From: Streptomyces wedmorensis
GTDB taxonomy: Bacteria; Actinomycetota; Actinomycetes; Streptomycetales; Streptomycetaceae
Direction: 5' to 3'
NCBI RefSeq assembly: GCF_000716445.1
Contig: NZ_JNWK01000066.1
Span: 1 to 41,142 of the forward strand
DNA length: 41,142 bases
This document shows positions 31,609 to 39,791 of the stretch, piece after piece. Positions within the stretch are counted from its first letter, which is position 1. Each line of letters begins with the position of its first letter. A program made the position numbers and the translations under genes. Under the pieces are notes generated by a model. The model searched no databases. It was not told where the DNA came from and worked only from the letters and a program-made list of their open reading frames with translations.

Positions 31609-34308
31609 CTACGGCTCGCAGCGCGGCGGTCGAGGCCCGGTCAGGGAGAGGTCCGACAGGACGTCACGAGCCAGTTCGAAAGGCTGGTTGCGAGGGCCGT
31701 GGGACACGGAGGCCGCGGATCCGAAGCCGCGCTGTGCCGCGAGCGCCCGAGGTCCGACCAGACCGGTGAGCCGGTAGTGGCGCCACAGCGGCACGGCCCG
31801 GCGGGCATCGACCACGACGAGGTCGGGCCGCCGCCAGACGACCAACGCCCAGGCCCCCGCACCGGAGTCCGAGCCCGCGCCCGACACCACATCCGAGCCC
31901 GGCGCCGCATCAGCGCCCGATTCCGGGCCCGAGCCGGCCCACGCTCCGACGAGGGGCGCTTCCTCGGCGGCCCCGACCGCTTCGAGGGCCACGAGCGCGG
32001 GGTTGCTGAAACGGCCGGTGACGTGGAGGAGGGAAGCGCCGTGGCGGTGGACGTCCCGGCCCTTCTCGACGAGCGACCAGACGGCGTCCGCGAGCGGATC
32101 GTCGCTGACGACGTCCGACGCGACGTCGAGCACGGCGGCCCGGTCCACGGCCGGGCCGAACGCCGTGTCGAGCAGCGCCGTGTACTCCGCGACGTACGCG
32201 GGATCCACGGAGGCGAGGAGGTGGCGGACCGCCCCGGAGGCCTCATTGAAGGCGAGGGTCTCGGGAGTGGTCTCGTAGCGCGGCGCATGGCTCCGCAGCA
32301 CGGCGAGGGCGACCGCGGCGAGGCTGCCGACCCGGGGCTCGATCCGCGCCGGGAGATCCTTCCCGTCGAGCGCGCACACCGCGCGGGAGAGCAGCGGCGG
32401 CCAGCCCATGTCGCCCGGAGGCCAGGCCCCCGCCGCGACGATCCACAGGGTCAGCCGGACGACGAGCATGCGCTCCGGAGGGGCCAGTTCGGAAGCGAAG
32501 GCGACGACGCGCTCCACCAGGCGCCGATACCGGCGGCGGACCTCCCTGTCGGCCTGCCGGAGGTCGGGCAGTGCGGCGGTGTCCGCTCCCGGCCGGCCCG
32601 CGCCGGGGTCGTGTTCCGCCGCCACGTCCTCGGCGTCGTCCTCGTCGAGGCCCGCTTCGACGTCGTCGGTGAACCGCTCGTCCCAGGAGACCGGCAGCAG
32701 GTCCTGGAAGTGCTCGTCGTCGGCGGGAAGCGGAAGCCCGAGCGCGAAGCGGGTGAGCGGGTGCCCGAGGCGCCCGGCGCACTCGTCGAGATAGCGCTCC
32801 CAGCCGGCGTCGTCGCCCACCGGGACCGTCGAGACCGCGCGGCCGGTCCCGCTGCTCGGGGACGCGCCCGCCGGAGCGGAGGGCAGTTCCGCACGGAGAG
32901 CCTCCAGGTCGCCCAGGAACCGCTCGGCCAGCCGAGGGTCCCCGAACAGGTCGAAGGGCCGCGTCGTGGGGGCCTGGGACCGACCCGGTGTCATGCGGCG
33001 CAGCGCGCGATCCGGACCGACGACGAACACGACGTTCCCGAAGCGCGGCACGCCGTCGCCGTCGACGCCGACCAGGCGTACGCGGCTGCCCGCGTCCGCC
33101 GGGCCCGTCACCAGCGTGTCCCGGCCGGGCGGGACGTCGGCGAGGTACTCCCAGGCCTCCGGCGGTGCCGCCGCCGGGGACGACTCCAGACGGGCGGCCT
33201 CGGACAGGGGTCGGGCCAGGGTGATCTCCAGGCCGTCCACCACGCGGAGGGCGCCGAGCAGCAGGGGCACGCCGCCGGCCGCGGGACGGGGCAGGGGCGT
33301 GGCCGCGCGCAGCCGGGCGGCGGGCTCGTCGGTGCCCTCGGGGAGGAGCGTGGCGGAGACGGGGGTGATGACGCCGAGTTCGCAGTTTCCGCCCGCGCCC
33401 TGGGGGAGCAGCAGGGCGGCCGCCGAGAGGTTCGGGCTGCCGGTCAGCGCCCATCGCTGCCCGTCGGAGGCCCATTCGACGAGTTTCCCGTGCCGGTACC
33501 GCTGGTCGTTGTCGCTGATGACACGGCCGCCGTACGCGCGCACCAGGTCGTCGACCGACGGGCCGTCGAGGTCGGTGAGTCCCGGCTGGTACGCGAGGGT
33601 GAACCGGCGCGGACGGAAGCGGTCGAGCAGCTGCCGCAGGGCCCGGCAGTGCGGGTCGTGGAAGGGCGCGAAGACGGCCAGCTCGTCGACCGGTCCGTGC
33701 GGCAGCTGCTCGATGATCGGCGCGTGCAGGCTGCTGACGACGCGGACCCCCGGTGCCGCGGGGGTCCTGTGGCGGTGGAGCCGGTCGAGGAGTGCGGCGA
33801 CCCGCCCCAGTGCTTGGGGCACACCGGCGGAGAACCGCACCTTCCCCGGCAGGTCGCGCAGCCACGCCGACAGGTCCGGCAGCGCGGCGGGGCTCCGGTC
33901 GCCCTCCACCCGCAGGACCGTCCACAGCTCGGCGTTCGACTGCCAGCCGGCCAGGGTGGTGTTGCCGGACCCGAGGGCGATCGTGGCGTGCTCCGGCCCG
34001 GCGAGGACCACCAGTTTGGGATGGAACGCGGCGCCGTGCGCGTACGCCAGCCCGGCGACGTAGCTGCGGCCGGCCCGCCGTACGGACCGCGGATCGTTCC
34101 TGGCCATGGCGACGTCCCCCGCGACCGTGACGCGCGCTCCGGTGGCCTGGGTGACGCCGAGGGCGACCTCCTCGAAGAAGCCGAGATCGGCGGTGAAGCT
34201 GAGGAAGAGCGCCTCCTCCAGGGACTGTCCGCCGGTGCGTTCCTCGTCGAGGACCAGACCCAGCGGGGAAGCGATCGCGGTCGCCGGCTCGGGTGCCGTC
34301 TCAGTCAA
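31609..34308 (-). CDS. Large PLD-like (HxK) protein, candidate nuclease effector
   Basis: An 899-aa protein with two phospholipase D-type half-motifs. The first is FHPKLVVLAG with GSGNTT downstream (H96, K98). The second is YRHGKLVEW with LTGSPNLS (H273, K275). The spacing H-x-K...GS-x-N fits the PLD superfamily of phosphodiesterases and nucleases, although the acidic D after the first HxK is not seen. The remainder (residues 350-899) is unrecognised and includes an acidic stretch (DEDDAEDVAAEHDPG) and a Gly/Ser-rich segment near 830. No signal peptide is found. The TTG at 34308 has GGAGGG six bases upstream and overlaps the preceding gene by 8 bp, so the two are coupled. The cluster resembles defence modules that pair a PLD nuclease with a large partner. 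Confidence 0.8.
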   Translation of the reverse strand: MTETAPEPATAIASPLGLVLDEERTGGQSLEEALFLSFTADLGFFEEVALGVTQATGARVTVAGDVAMARNDPRSVRRAGRSYVAGLAYAHGAAFHPKLVVLAGPEHATIALGSGNTTLAGWQSNAELWTVLRVEGDRSPAALPDLSAWLRDLPGKVRFSAGVPQALGRVAALLDRLHRHRTPAAPGVRVVSSLHAPIIEQLPHGPVDELAVFAPFHDPHCRALRQLLDRFRPRRFTLAYQPGLTDLDGPSVDDLVRAYGGRVISDNDQRYRHGKLVEWASDGQRWALTGSPNLSAAALLLPQGAGGNCELGVITPVSATLLPEGTDEPAARLRAATPLPRPAAGGVPLLLGALRVVDGLEITLARPLSEAARLESSPAAAPPEAWEYLADVPPGRDTLVTGPADAGSRVRLVGVDGDGVPRFGNVVFVVGPDRALRRMTPGRSQAPTTRPFDLFGDPRLAERFLGDLEALRAELPSAPAGASPSSGTGRAVSTVPVGDDAGWERYLDECAGRLGHPLTRFALGLPLPADDEHFQDLLPVSWDERFTDDVEAGLDEDDAEDVAAEHDPGAGRPGADTAALPDLRQADREVRRRYRRLVERVVAFASELAPPERMLVVRLTLWIVAAGAWPPGDMGWPPLLSRAVCALDGKDLPARIEPRVGSLAAVALAVLRSHAPRYETTPETLAFNEASGAVRHLLASVDPAYVAEYTALLDTAFGPAVDRAAVLDVASDVVSDDPLADAVWSLVEKGRDVHRHGASLLHVTGRFSNPALVALEAVGAAEEAPLVGAWAGSGPESGADAAPGSDVVSGAGSDSGAGAWALVVWRRPDLVVVDARRAVPLWRHYRLTGLVGPRALAAQRGFGSAASVSHGPRNQPFELARDVLSDLSLTGPRPPRCEP

Positions 34309-35794
34309 GGCGAGCCCTCCAGTCACCGGTCACCGACCAGCGCTCGTCGTCGCGGCGCAGCACACCGCAGGTGGCCAGGACGCTCCCGAGCTGGTCCAGC
34401 CGCAGCCCGACGTCACCGCGTCCTTCCTGACTGGTCCGGTACAGCAGCCCGTCGCGCTCGTGCAGCCGCGTCGGCAGCCACAGTGAACCGTCGGAGCGAC
34501 GACGCGCCTTGGCCAGCGCGATCCGCTGCGACCGTGCCACCAGGTCGTACGTGAGCCGCCGGGCGACATCGCGCACCTGCAGGGGCCGTGCCTCGTCGAG
34601 CCGCCGCCCGACCCACTCCGGACCGAGTTCGACACCGCGCTGCCCGAGGAACGCGTCCCGGACCCGCCCGTCGAGTTCGTCCACCCGGCGCGCGCCCACG
34701 GCGAGCACCCGCAGCTCGGCGAGCGGCGACGCCTCGCCGGACCCCCGCAGTTCGAGCTCAGCGGGCAGCGGCGCACCGGTCGTGCTGCGCGTTGCGGGAA
34801 GAGAGGACAGGAACGCGTCCACCGTCATGCCGCGGGGCATCTCGTCGGCGAAGCGATCGGCCAACTCGTCGACCGGCGTCAGCCCCTCGACCCGCGCCAC
34901 CAGCCACGACCACAGCCGGCGCCACGCTCCGACGGAGTGGTTACGCAACACCACGCCACGCCACGCGGCCGCGGCGTCGATGCCGCTCGTCACGGGATCG
35001 GTGGTCAGGAAGTCGCCGAAGGCGAAGACCCGCCCGACGTCCCGGGTGAAATGCGCGACCGGCCGCTCGCCGACCACCCGCGCCAGCAACCGGATCGTCT
35101 GCCGCCGAGTCTCCGCGCGCGAGCCCCGCTCCTCCGATCCGGCCCCGCACATCAGGTCCGCCAGCCACGCCCCGTCCGCGCTGTCGCCGCCCGCGCACAC
35201 GCACAGCCGGTCGCCGAACGACGCCAGCTCGGCCACGTGCAGCGTCTCCTCGGCCGCCAGTTCGAGGAGCCCGCCGAGTCCGTCCCGCACGGCCACCGCG
35301 TCGAGCCGCGGTCCCGGCACCGGCATGGGGCCAGGGCCGAGCACCCCGAGGGCGACCTCCGATCCGGCGTACGGCCCCCAGAACCCCCACGAGTTGCTTA
35401 CGTACCCGCCCTTGCCCGGCATCTCGGCCTCGCCCACCGCGACCGCCCCGGCGCGCAGCCGTCCGGCCATCGCGTCCACCCCATGGGCCCGCGGCAGCCA
35501 CTCCAGTCCCTCCGGATGATGCGCGAACGACACCGTCGCCAACGCCACTTCCGCCCTCCGCAGCAGCGTCCGAGCCGCCGACGCGTCCAGACCCCCCGCC
35601 TCGGCGTGCGCCGCGACCAGGCCGTGCAACGCGTAGTAACGCGCGTGCGGCGTCACCGCCGTCACCCCCGGCACCAGCCGATCGACCATCCGCATCACAT
35701 GCCGCTCCACCGACAGCGGATACCGCCCCGCCGCGACATCGAGCCCCGCCCGGCTCCACCCCGGCCCCACCACGACCCCCACCACTGCCTCCAC
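34301..35794 (-). CDS. Unknown 497-aa partner of the PLD-like protein
   Basis: I do not recognise this family with confidence. The N-terminal region VGPGWSRAGLDVAAGRYPLSVERH leads to VTPHARYYALHGLVAAHA, which loosely recalls DUF6361-type proteins (R-Y-Y/F motif after a TPHA-like turn). The middle is alpha-helical and the C-terminal third (RRRSDGSLWLPTRLH, then VLRRDDERWSVTGDWRARLD) looks like a winged-helix-type domain. Two short cysteine pairs (CVCAGG and MCGAG) may bind metal. The GTG at 35794 follows GGAGGGG. The gene overlaps the PLD-like gene by 8 bp and lies 139 bp after the HNH endonuclease, all on one strand. Its role in the module is unknown. Confidence 0.75.
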   Translation of the reverse strand: MEAVVGVVVGPGWSRAGLDVAAGRYPLSVERHVMRMVDRLVPGVTAVTPHARYYALHGLVAAHAEAGGLDASAARTLLRRAEVALATVSFAHHPEGLEWLPRAHGVDAMAGRLRAGAVAVGEAEMPGKGGYVSNSWGFWGPYAGSEVALGVLGPGPMPVPGPRLDAVAVRDGLGGLLELAAEETLHVAELASFGDRLCVCAGGDSADGAWLADLMCGAGSEERGSRAETRRQTIRLLARVVGERPVAHFTRDVGRVFAFGDFLTTDPVTSGIDAAAAWRGVVLRNHSVGAWRRLWSWLVARVEGLTPVDELADRFADEMPRGMTVDAFLSSLPATRSTTGAPLPAELELRGSGEASPLAELRVLAVGARRVDELDGRVRDAFLGQRGVELGPEWVGRRLDEARPLQVRDVARRLTYDLVARSQRIALAKARRRSDGSLWLPTRLHERDGLLYRTSQEGRGDVGLRLDQLGSVLATCGVLRRDDERWSVTGDWRARLD

Positions 35795-35933
35795 CCCCGA
35801 CGGCCCCTCCGCCGCAATTCTGACGCACCCCCGCCCCCGCTCCTCCCGGCCCGAGGGGGTGTCCTGCCCATCAGGCCGCCGACGCCGACGCAGACTTCGA
35901 CTTCGACGGCAAGCCGGCTCGGCGAGACGCCCC

Positions 35934-36515
35934 CTAACCCCCCTCGAGACCCTCCAAGATCGCGTCGGCCAGGGCGACGGCCTCCGCGTCGGGCGACCGG
36001 TCACGTCGTCCAGGCCCGTGCTTGCCGTACCTCACCCGGTCCGCCAACCGCCGCAGAGCCGCCTCCGGCGTCCTCGGCCCCCAGGTGTACGAGTCGCTGT
36101 TGCAGAACAGATGGGCGAGGGCCACGTTGTCCAGCGTGTCCGTCCCCCCTGCCACCACCTCGACCACGTGATGGACACTCGGAGCGCAAGGGTGCGGCGC
36201 CCGGAACCCCCGCTCCACCGGGCCCCGGCAGATCGCACACCGCCACGCGTCACGGTCCCCGACCTGCCCCACCGTGTACCTCTCCCGCGGCCCGTTCTCC
36301 TGCAGGCGCCGCGCCCGCCGCCGGTTCTGCCGCCGCTTCACGGCCCTCCGGCGCTCCACCGCCCGCTCTTCCTCCGCCAGCCCCTCCCACCGAGCCTCGT
36401 CGAGCACCTCGAACTCCCACCTCCCGGGACTCCCCCCGGCGACCTCGACGACATGGTGTCGTACGGCTCGGCTCGGCCCGGTTTGCTGCTCGGCACTGGA
36501 GGGTCGCTCGGTCAC
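35934..36515 (-). CDS. HNH endonuclease
   Basis: A 193-aa protein. The first half is basic and helical (about residues 40-70, RRRAVKRRQNRRRARRL), suited to DNA binding. The second half is an HNH nuclease: a CAIC zinc knuckle (C93, C96), the HHVVEVVAGG metal-histidine motif (H115, H116), DN at 130 and a closing H135-x2-CN138-139. All catalytic positions are kept, so it should be an active nicking or cutting nuclease. The GTG has GGAG six bases upstream. It is the first gene of a minus-strand trio with the unknown protein and the PLD-like protein, and is divergent from the DUF2975 gene across dyads at 36539-36576. Confidence 0.87.
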   Translation of the reverse strand: MTERPSSAEQQTGPSRAVRHHVVEVAGGSPGRWEFEVLDEARWEGLAEEERAVERRRAVKRRQNRRRARRLQENGPRERYTVGQVGDRDAWRCAICRGPVERGFRAPHPCAPSVHHVVEVVAGGTDTLDNVALAHLFCNSDSYTWGPRTPEAALRRLADRVRYGKHGPGRRDRSPDAEAVALADAILEGLEGG

Positions 36516-36538
36516 GGGCTGCTCCACTCTTGTCGGGG

Positions 36539-36555
36539 CTATCGAATATCGATAG
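36539..36555. promoter_or_regulatory. Dyad CTATCGA-ATA-TCGATAG
   Basis: A perfect 7-bp inverted repeat around ATA in the gap between the HNH gene and the DUF2975/XRE pair. With the next dyad it makes two TATCGAT-type sites 4 bp apart, most likely operators for the XRE protein encoded downstream, possibly affecting the divergent HNH gene as well. Confidence 0.7.
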
Positions 36556-36559
36556 ATTC

Positions 36560-36576
36560 CCATCGTAAATCGATGG
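36560..36576. promoter_or_regulatory. Dyad CCATCG-TAAAT-CGATGG
   Basis: A perfect 6-bp inverted repeat 12 bp before the DUF2975 ATG, sharing ATCG/CGAT arms with the 36539 dyad. The overlap with the ribosome-binding region fits autorepression of the DUF2975-XRE operon. Confidence 0.65.
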
Positions 36577-36587
36577 AAGGGTGGGTT

Positions 36588-37058
36588 ATGGGGAAACTGA
36601 CCGTGCAGGCGCTGCGCGCCGTGCTCATGGTGGTGCTCGTCGGCACCGTGTTCGTGCAGGCGTTGATGATGTGGGTGCTGGTGAGCGGGAGTGATCCCGA
36701 GGACGGATCGATGCCGCTGACGGCGCTGCGGGTGATCGTGCTCCTGGGGATGGTGGCGGCGCAGGTCGCACTGGTCTGCGTGTGGCGGCTGGTGGCGATG
36801 GTGCGGAAGGGGACGGTGTTCTCGCACGCCGCCTTCCGGTACGTGGACGGGGTGATCGGCGCGATCGTGGCGGCGGCCCTCCTGTGGTTCGCGGTGACGG
36901 CGGTGAACGCGCCGGGGCAGCGGGAGGACCCGGGGGTGACCGTCATCATGGCGGGGGTGGGGGTGGCCATCCTGGGGGTGGCGCTCGTCGTGCTCGTGCT
37001 GCGGATGCTGCTGGCGCAGGCGGCGGGGATGCGGGCCGAGCTGGACGAGGTGATCTGA
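36588..37058 (+). CDS. DUF2975-family membrane protein
   Basis: A 156-aa protein with four transmembrane helices (LRAVLMVVLVGTVFVQALM, LRVIVLLGMVAAQVALV, VDGVIGAIVAAALLWFAV and VTVIMAGVGVAILGVALVVLVLRML), plus the signature segment VRKGTVFSHAAFRYVD between helices 2 and 3. DUF2975 proteins are almost always followed by a small XRE regulator, as here. The pair is thought to couple membrane state to transcription, but the role is unproven. The ATG follows GGAAGGGTGGG. Its stop overlaps the XRE start (TGATG). Confidence 0.88.
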   Translation: MGKLTVQALRAVLMVVLVGTVFVQALMMWVLVSGSDPEDGSMPLTALRVIVLLGMVAAQVALVCVWRLVAMVRKGTVFSHAAFRYVDGVIGAIVAAALLWFAVTAVNAPGQREDPGVTVIMAGVGVAILGVALVVLVLRMLLAQAAGMRAELDEVI

Positions 37059-37279
37059 TGCCGATCGCCGTCGACATCGACGTGATGCTGGCCAGACGGA
37101 AGATGTCCGTGGGGGAGTTGGCCGACCGTGTGGGGATCACGCCCGCCAACCTGGCGGTGCTGAAGAACGGCCGTGCCAAGGCGGTGCGGTTCGCCACGCT
37201 CGCCGCGCTCTGCGAGGCCCTCGACTGCCAGCCCGGCGACCTGTTGCGGTGGGAGGCCGAGGACGGCGCCGACGGGTGA
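37058..37279 (+). CDS. XRE-family helix-turn-helix regulator (YozG-like)
   Basis: A 73-aa single-domain regulator. The helix-turn-helix is MSVGELADRVGITPANLAVLKNG and the C-terminal ALCEALDCQPGDLLRWE is the standard ending of this short family. It is translationally coupled to the DUF2975 protein by a stop-start overlap and ends 25 bp before a strong terminator. It probably binds the two ATCG/CGAT dyads upstream of the operon; whether it also governs the adjacent HNH gene cannot be told. Confidence 0.92.
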   Translation: MPIAVDIDVMLARRKMSVGELADRVGITPANLAVLKNGRAKAVRFATLAALCEALDCQPGDLLRWEAEDGADG

Positions 37280-37304
37280 AGGGTCGGGACGTCGGGGTGC
37301 CGGA

Positions 37305-37346
37305 CGCCCAGGGCGGGCCGGCCTGTGGCCCGGCCCGCCCTGGGCG
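37305..37346. terminator. Strong bidirectional terminator, 17-bp perfect stem
   Basis: Bases 37305-37321 (CGCCCAGGGCGGGCCGG) are perfectly complementary to 37330-37346 with an 8-nt loop. It lies between the XRE stop and the convergent DUF1254 gene stop and should end transcription both ways. Confidence 0.9.
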
Positions 37347-37354
37347 TGTGGGGT

Positions 37355-38686
37355 TCAGTCGGTGCGGCGCAGGGCCGGCGGGGTCCAGTCGCCGGTGAGG
37401 GCGGGCGCCTCGGGCCAGTACAGGCGCAGGAAGACGTTGAAGCTTCCGGCGGGGGCGGGGAGCCAGTTGCTCTCGCGCTCGGGTCCGGGGTCGTCGTGCT
37501 GGACGTGGATGTCCAGGGATCCGTCGGGGTTGGTCCGCATGCCGCTGCGGTCGCCGATCGCGTACCGGTTCAGCGGGTTGTCGGCGAAGAGCTGATGCTC
37601 GTTCATCATCGTGAGGGACCAGAAGCCGTCGACGGGCGGGGTCTTCCCGGCCTCGAAGTGCAGTACGTAGGCGTGGGCACCGTCGAGGGGCCGGCCTTCG
37701 GAGTCGGTGGTCGCGTGCGGGTACAGCGCGTCGGCGTCGAGGTTGGCTCCGTAGCCGAACCGGGTGATGACCGCGCGCTTGGCGTAGTCGGTTCCGTAGT
37801 CCCCCAGTCCCCGGTGCACGGCCCATCCGCTGGTCTTCGCGGCCTCGGCCCGGGCGAGCAGTTCGTCCAGGGTCTCCGGGCCGCGTCGTGCGGCCGCGTC
37901 CAGGACGGCGAGCTCCTCGGCGGACAGGTCGTCCAGGCTCGCGCCGGGCGCGATGCCGAGTTTGGCGAGGCTGCCCAGGAACGGGGCGTCGGCGGGGTCG
38001 GGCGGGTTGTCGACCATCATCCGGTTGAGAAGGGTGAAGTAGTCGCGGCCGCTGAGCGCGTGGACCCGGTCGACGGGCGCCGTCGTGGTGTCGGCGCCGG
38101 CGGGTACCGGGACGTCGGTGGGAGGGGAGTAGGCGTCGGGGTCGCCGGTCCACTGCGACAGCGGGATCAGCCGCGTGGCGTCCTGGAGCCGGTTGACGGC
38201 CGGGAAGTCCGAGGGGCCGCTGGTCGCGTACCGGGCGATGATCCAGTTCACGGCGGTGGGGGACTTCAGCAGGGTCAGGCCGTCGGGAACCGTTCCGGAC
38301 CAGGCCGGGCCGGCGATCAGGAACGGGCCCGCCGAGGGGCCGTTCCTGCGCCGGCCGACGACGGCGCAGACGTTCGACCAGGCGTCCAGGATCGGAACCA
38401 TCCAGAACCGTTCACCGAACTCGGGCAGGGTCAGCACCAGGGGCTGGTCGGACAGGTCGAGCCAGGCGCTGGAGTACAGGGTGTCGGCGTTCGGCGAGAC
38501 GACCTCGGTGAAGGAGGAGTCCGGGGTGGTGCGCATGTAGCAGAACTGGTTGACCGGGGCCTTCCGACGCGCGTCGTCCCGCGCCGGGACCGCCGTCATG
38601 TTGCCCTTCGTCACGGCTGCCGTGACCAGCGGATACCCGTACAGCCATGCCTCCGTGGCCAGCTTCTCCATCGACTCATCCGTCAT
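37355..38686 (-). CDS. DUF1254/DUF1214 domain protein
   Basis: A 443-aa protein with the DUF1254 domain first (WLYGYPLVTAAVTKGNM, VNQFCYMRTTPDSSF, VSPNADTLYSSAWLDLS) and DUF1214 at the C-terminus (GFWSLTMMNEHQLFADNPLNRYAIGDRS). The family is common in bacteria and its activity is not established. No signal peptide is visible, unlike many relatives. The ATG at 38686 follows a short GGAGTAG-type site. It is a single gene, closed by the terminator at 37305. Confidence 0.92.
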   Translation of the reverse strand: MTDESMEKLATEAWLYGYPLVTAAVTKGNMTAVPARDDARRKAPVNQFCYMRTTPDSSFTEVVSPNADTLYSSAWLDLSDQPLVLTLPEFGERFWMVPILDAWSNVCAVVGRRRNGPSAGPFLIAGPAWSGTVPDGLTLLKSPTAVNWIIARYATSGPSDFPAVNRLQDATRLIPLSQWTGDPDAYSPPTDVPVPAGADTTTAPVDRVHALSGRDYFTLLNRMMVDNPPDPADAPFLGSLAKLGIAPGASLDDLSAEELAVLDAAARRGPETLDELLARAEAAKTSGWAVHRGLGDYGTDYAKRAVITRFGYGANLDADALYPHATTDSEGRPLDGAHAYVLHFEAGKTPPVDGFWSLTMMNEHQLFADNPLNRYAIGDRSGMRTNPDGSLDIHVQHDDPGPERESNWLPAPAGSFNVFLRLYWPEAPALTGDWTPPALRRTD

Positions 38687-39131
38687 CGGCTACTCCAGGT
38701 GTGTGGACGACCCCCGTTCGGGCCCGACGCTATGAGCCCGGCCCCTCCGCCGCCCGGCGGGTCCGCCGAACGGGTTGCGGGCGGCGGGCCCGTGTACCTC
38801 GGCCTCGCCCTCCGGGCGGCAGGCCTCGCCTTCGAGGCGGTGGGGGACCACCAGCCCGCCCGCTTTGACGTCCGGGTCCTTGGCCGACGCCCTGCGCCGG
38901 GCGGCGCGGGACGGCTCGCACGCCGCCCGCGCTCGCACGCCGCCCGCGCGTCGGCCGACGGCCTCGCCGCGGAGGACGGCGTCGCACCGGTGCCGGCCGC
39001 GCTCGTCCGTCCGGCCGGCCGGGGCCACCGGCGGGGCGCGGCGCCGCCGCGCCGGTGCGTGCGGCCACCGAGACGGGGTAGGCGCAGCTTCCGGAACGAC
39101 CCGGAGCGGTACGCGCGGGGAAGGAGACGCC
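38687..39131. other. 445-bp gap with no confident gene
   Basis: Several frames stay open on both strands but none has a good start, family resemblance or consistent codon use throughout. A rightward stretch reads like coding DNA in pieces: SPAPPPPGGSAERVAGGG from 38731, then LADALRRAARDGSHAAR in another frame. The break coincides with a perfect 17-bp tandem duplication at 38914-38947. Deleting one copy would join LADALRRAARDGSHAAR to ASADGLAAEDGVAP. It may be a degraded small gene. Confidence 0.4.
38914..38947. repeat. Perfect 17-bp tandem duplication
   Basis: GCTCGCACGCCGCCCGC occurs twice back to back (38914-38930 and 38931-38947). Because 17 is not a multiple of three, it would shift any reading frame running through it. 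Confidence 0.85.
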
Positions 39132-39692
39132 ATGTCCCTGGAGTACGGATCCCGGCGGGCGTCACCGGGCGGTGACGGCGCCGACGGGGTCCGCCTGCTG
39201 CTGGTGCGCCACGCGAAGGCCGTGCGCAAGGACCGGCGGATCGACGACTTCGACCGCGAGCTGAGCAAGCGGGGGAGGGGCGACGCGCCCCGGACCGGCC
39301 ACTGGCTCGCGGAGTCCGGTCCCAGGCCCGACTTCGTGCTCTGCTCTCCGTCGCGCAGGACCCGTCAGACCTGGCGGCTCGCGGCCCCCGCGCTGGACGA
39401 CCCGCCGCCCGTCGTCTATGACGACCGCCTCTACAACGCGCCGCCGAGCAAGCTGGTCTCCGTACTGGCGGAGCGGGGCCCGGGCCTTCGTGCCGTGGCC
39501 CTCGTCGGGCACAACCCGGGGATCCACGAGCTGGCCGTCGGCCTGTGCGGGAGCGGCCCTCCTGACCTGCTGGAGCGGGTGAGGGCGGGTTTCCCGACCT
39601 CGGGAGTGGTGGTGATCGAGGTGCCCGGCGGCTGGGAGCGGCTGTCTCCCGACAGTGGAAGGGTGATCGCCTGCTGGTCACCGGCCGACTGA
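39132..39692 (+). CDS. SixA-type histidine phosphatase
   Basis: A 186-aa protein of the histidine phosphatase superfamily, SixA branch. The catalytic motif is LLLVRHAKAVRKDRRIDDFDRELSKRG (R and H of RHA), with the second histidine in ALVGHNPGIHELA. SixA acts as a phosphohistidine phosphatase on phosphotransfer proteins, but family members vary. The length fits. The ATG follows GGAAGGAGACGCC. It is a single gene, about 100 bp ahead of the GST gene on the same strand. Confidence 0.9.
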   Translation: MSLEYGSRRASPGGDGADGVRLLLVRHAKAVRKDRRIDDFDRELSKRGRGDAPRTGHWLAESGPRPDFVLCSPSRRTRQTWRLAAPALDDPPPVVYDDRLYNAPPSKLVSVLAERGPGLRAVALVGHNPGIHELAVGLCGSGPPDLLERVRAGFPTSGVVVIEVPGGWERLSPDSGRVIACWSPAD

Positions 39693-39791
39693 TCCCGCCG
39701 GCCCGGAGGGGCGGTCCGGCCGGTTCCGTCGACGGGTGGGCGGTGCCGTGGCGGGCGAGAGCCCCGCACACGAGGAGGAGGGTGCGGAACG

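Noticed and set aside
31699..34554. 951-aa rightward open frame opposite the PLD-like gene
   Set aside because: No motifs and shadow-type composition; the minus strand has PLD motifs, a ribosome-binding site and gene coupling.
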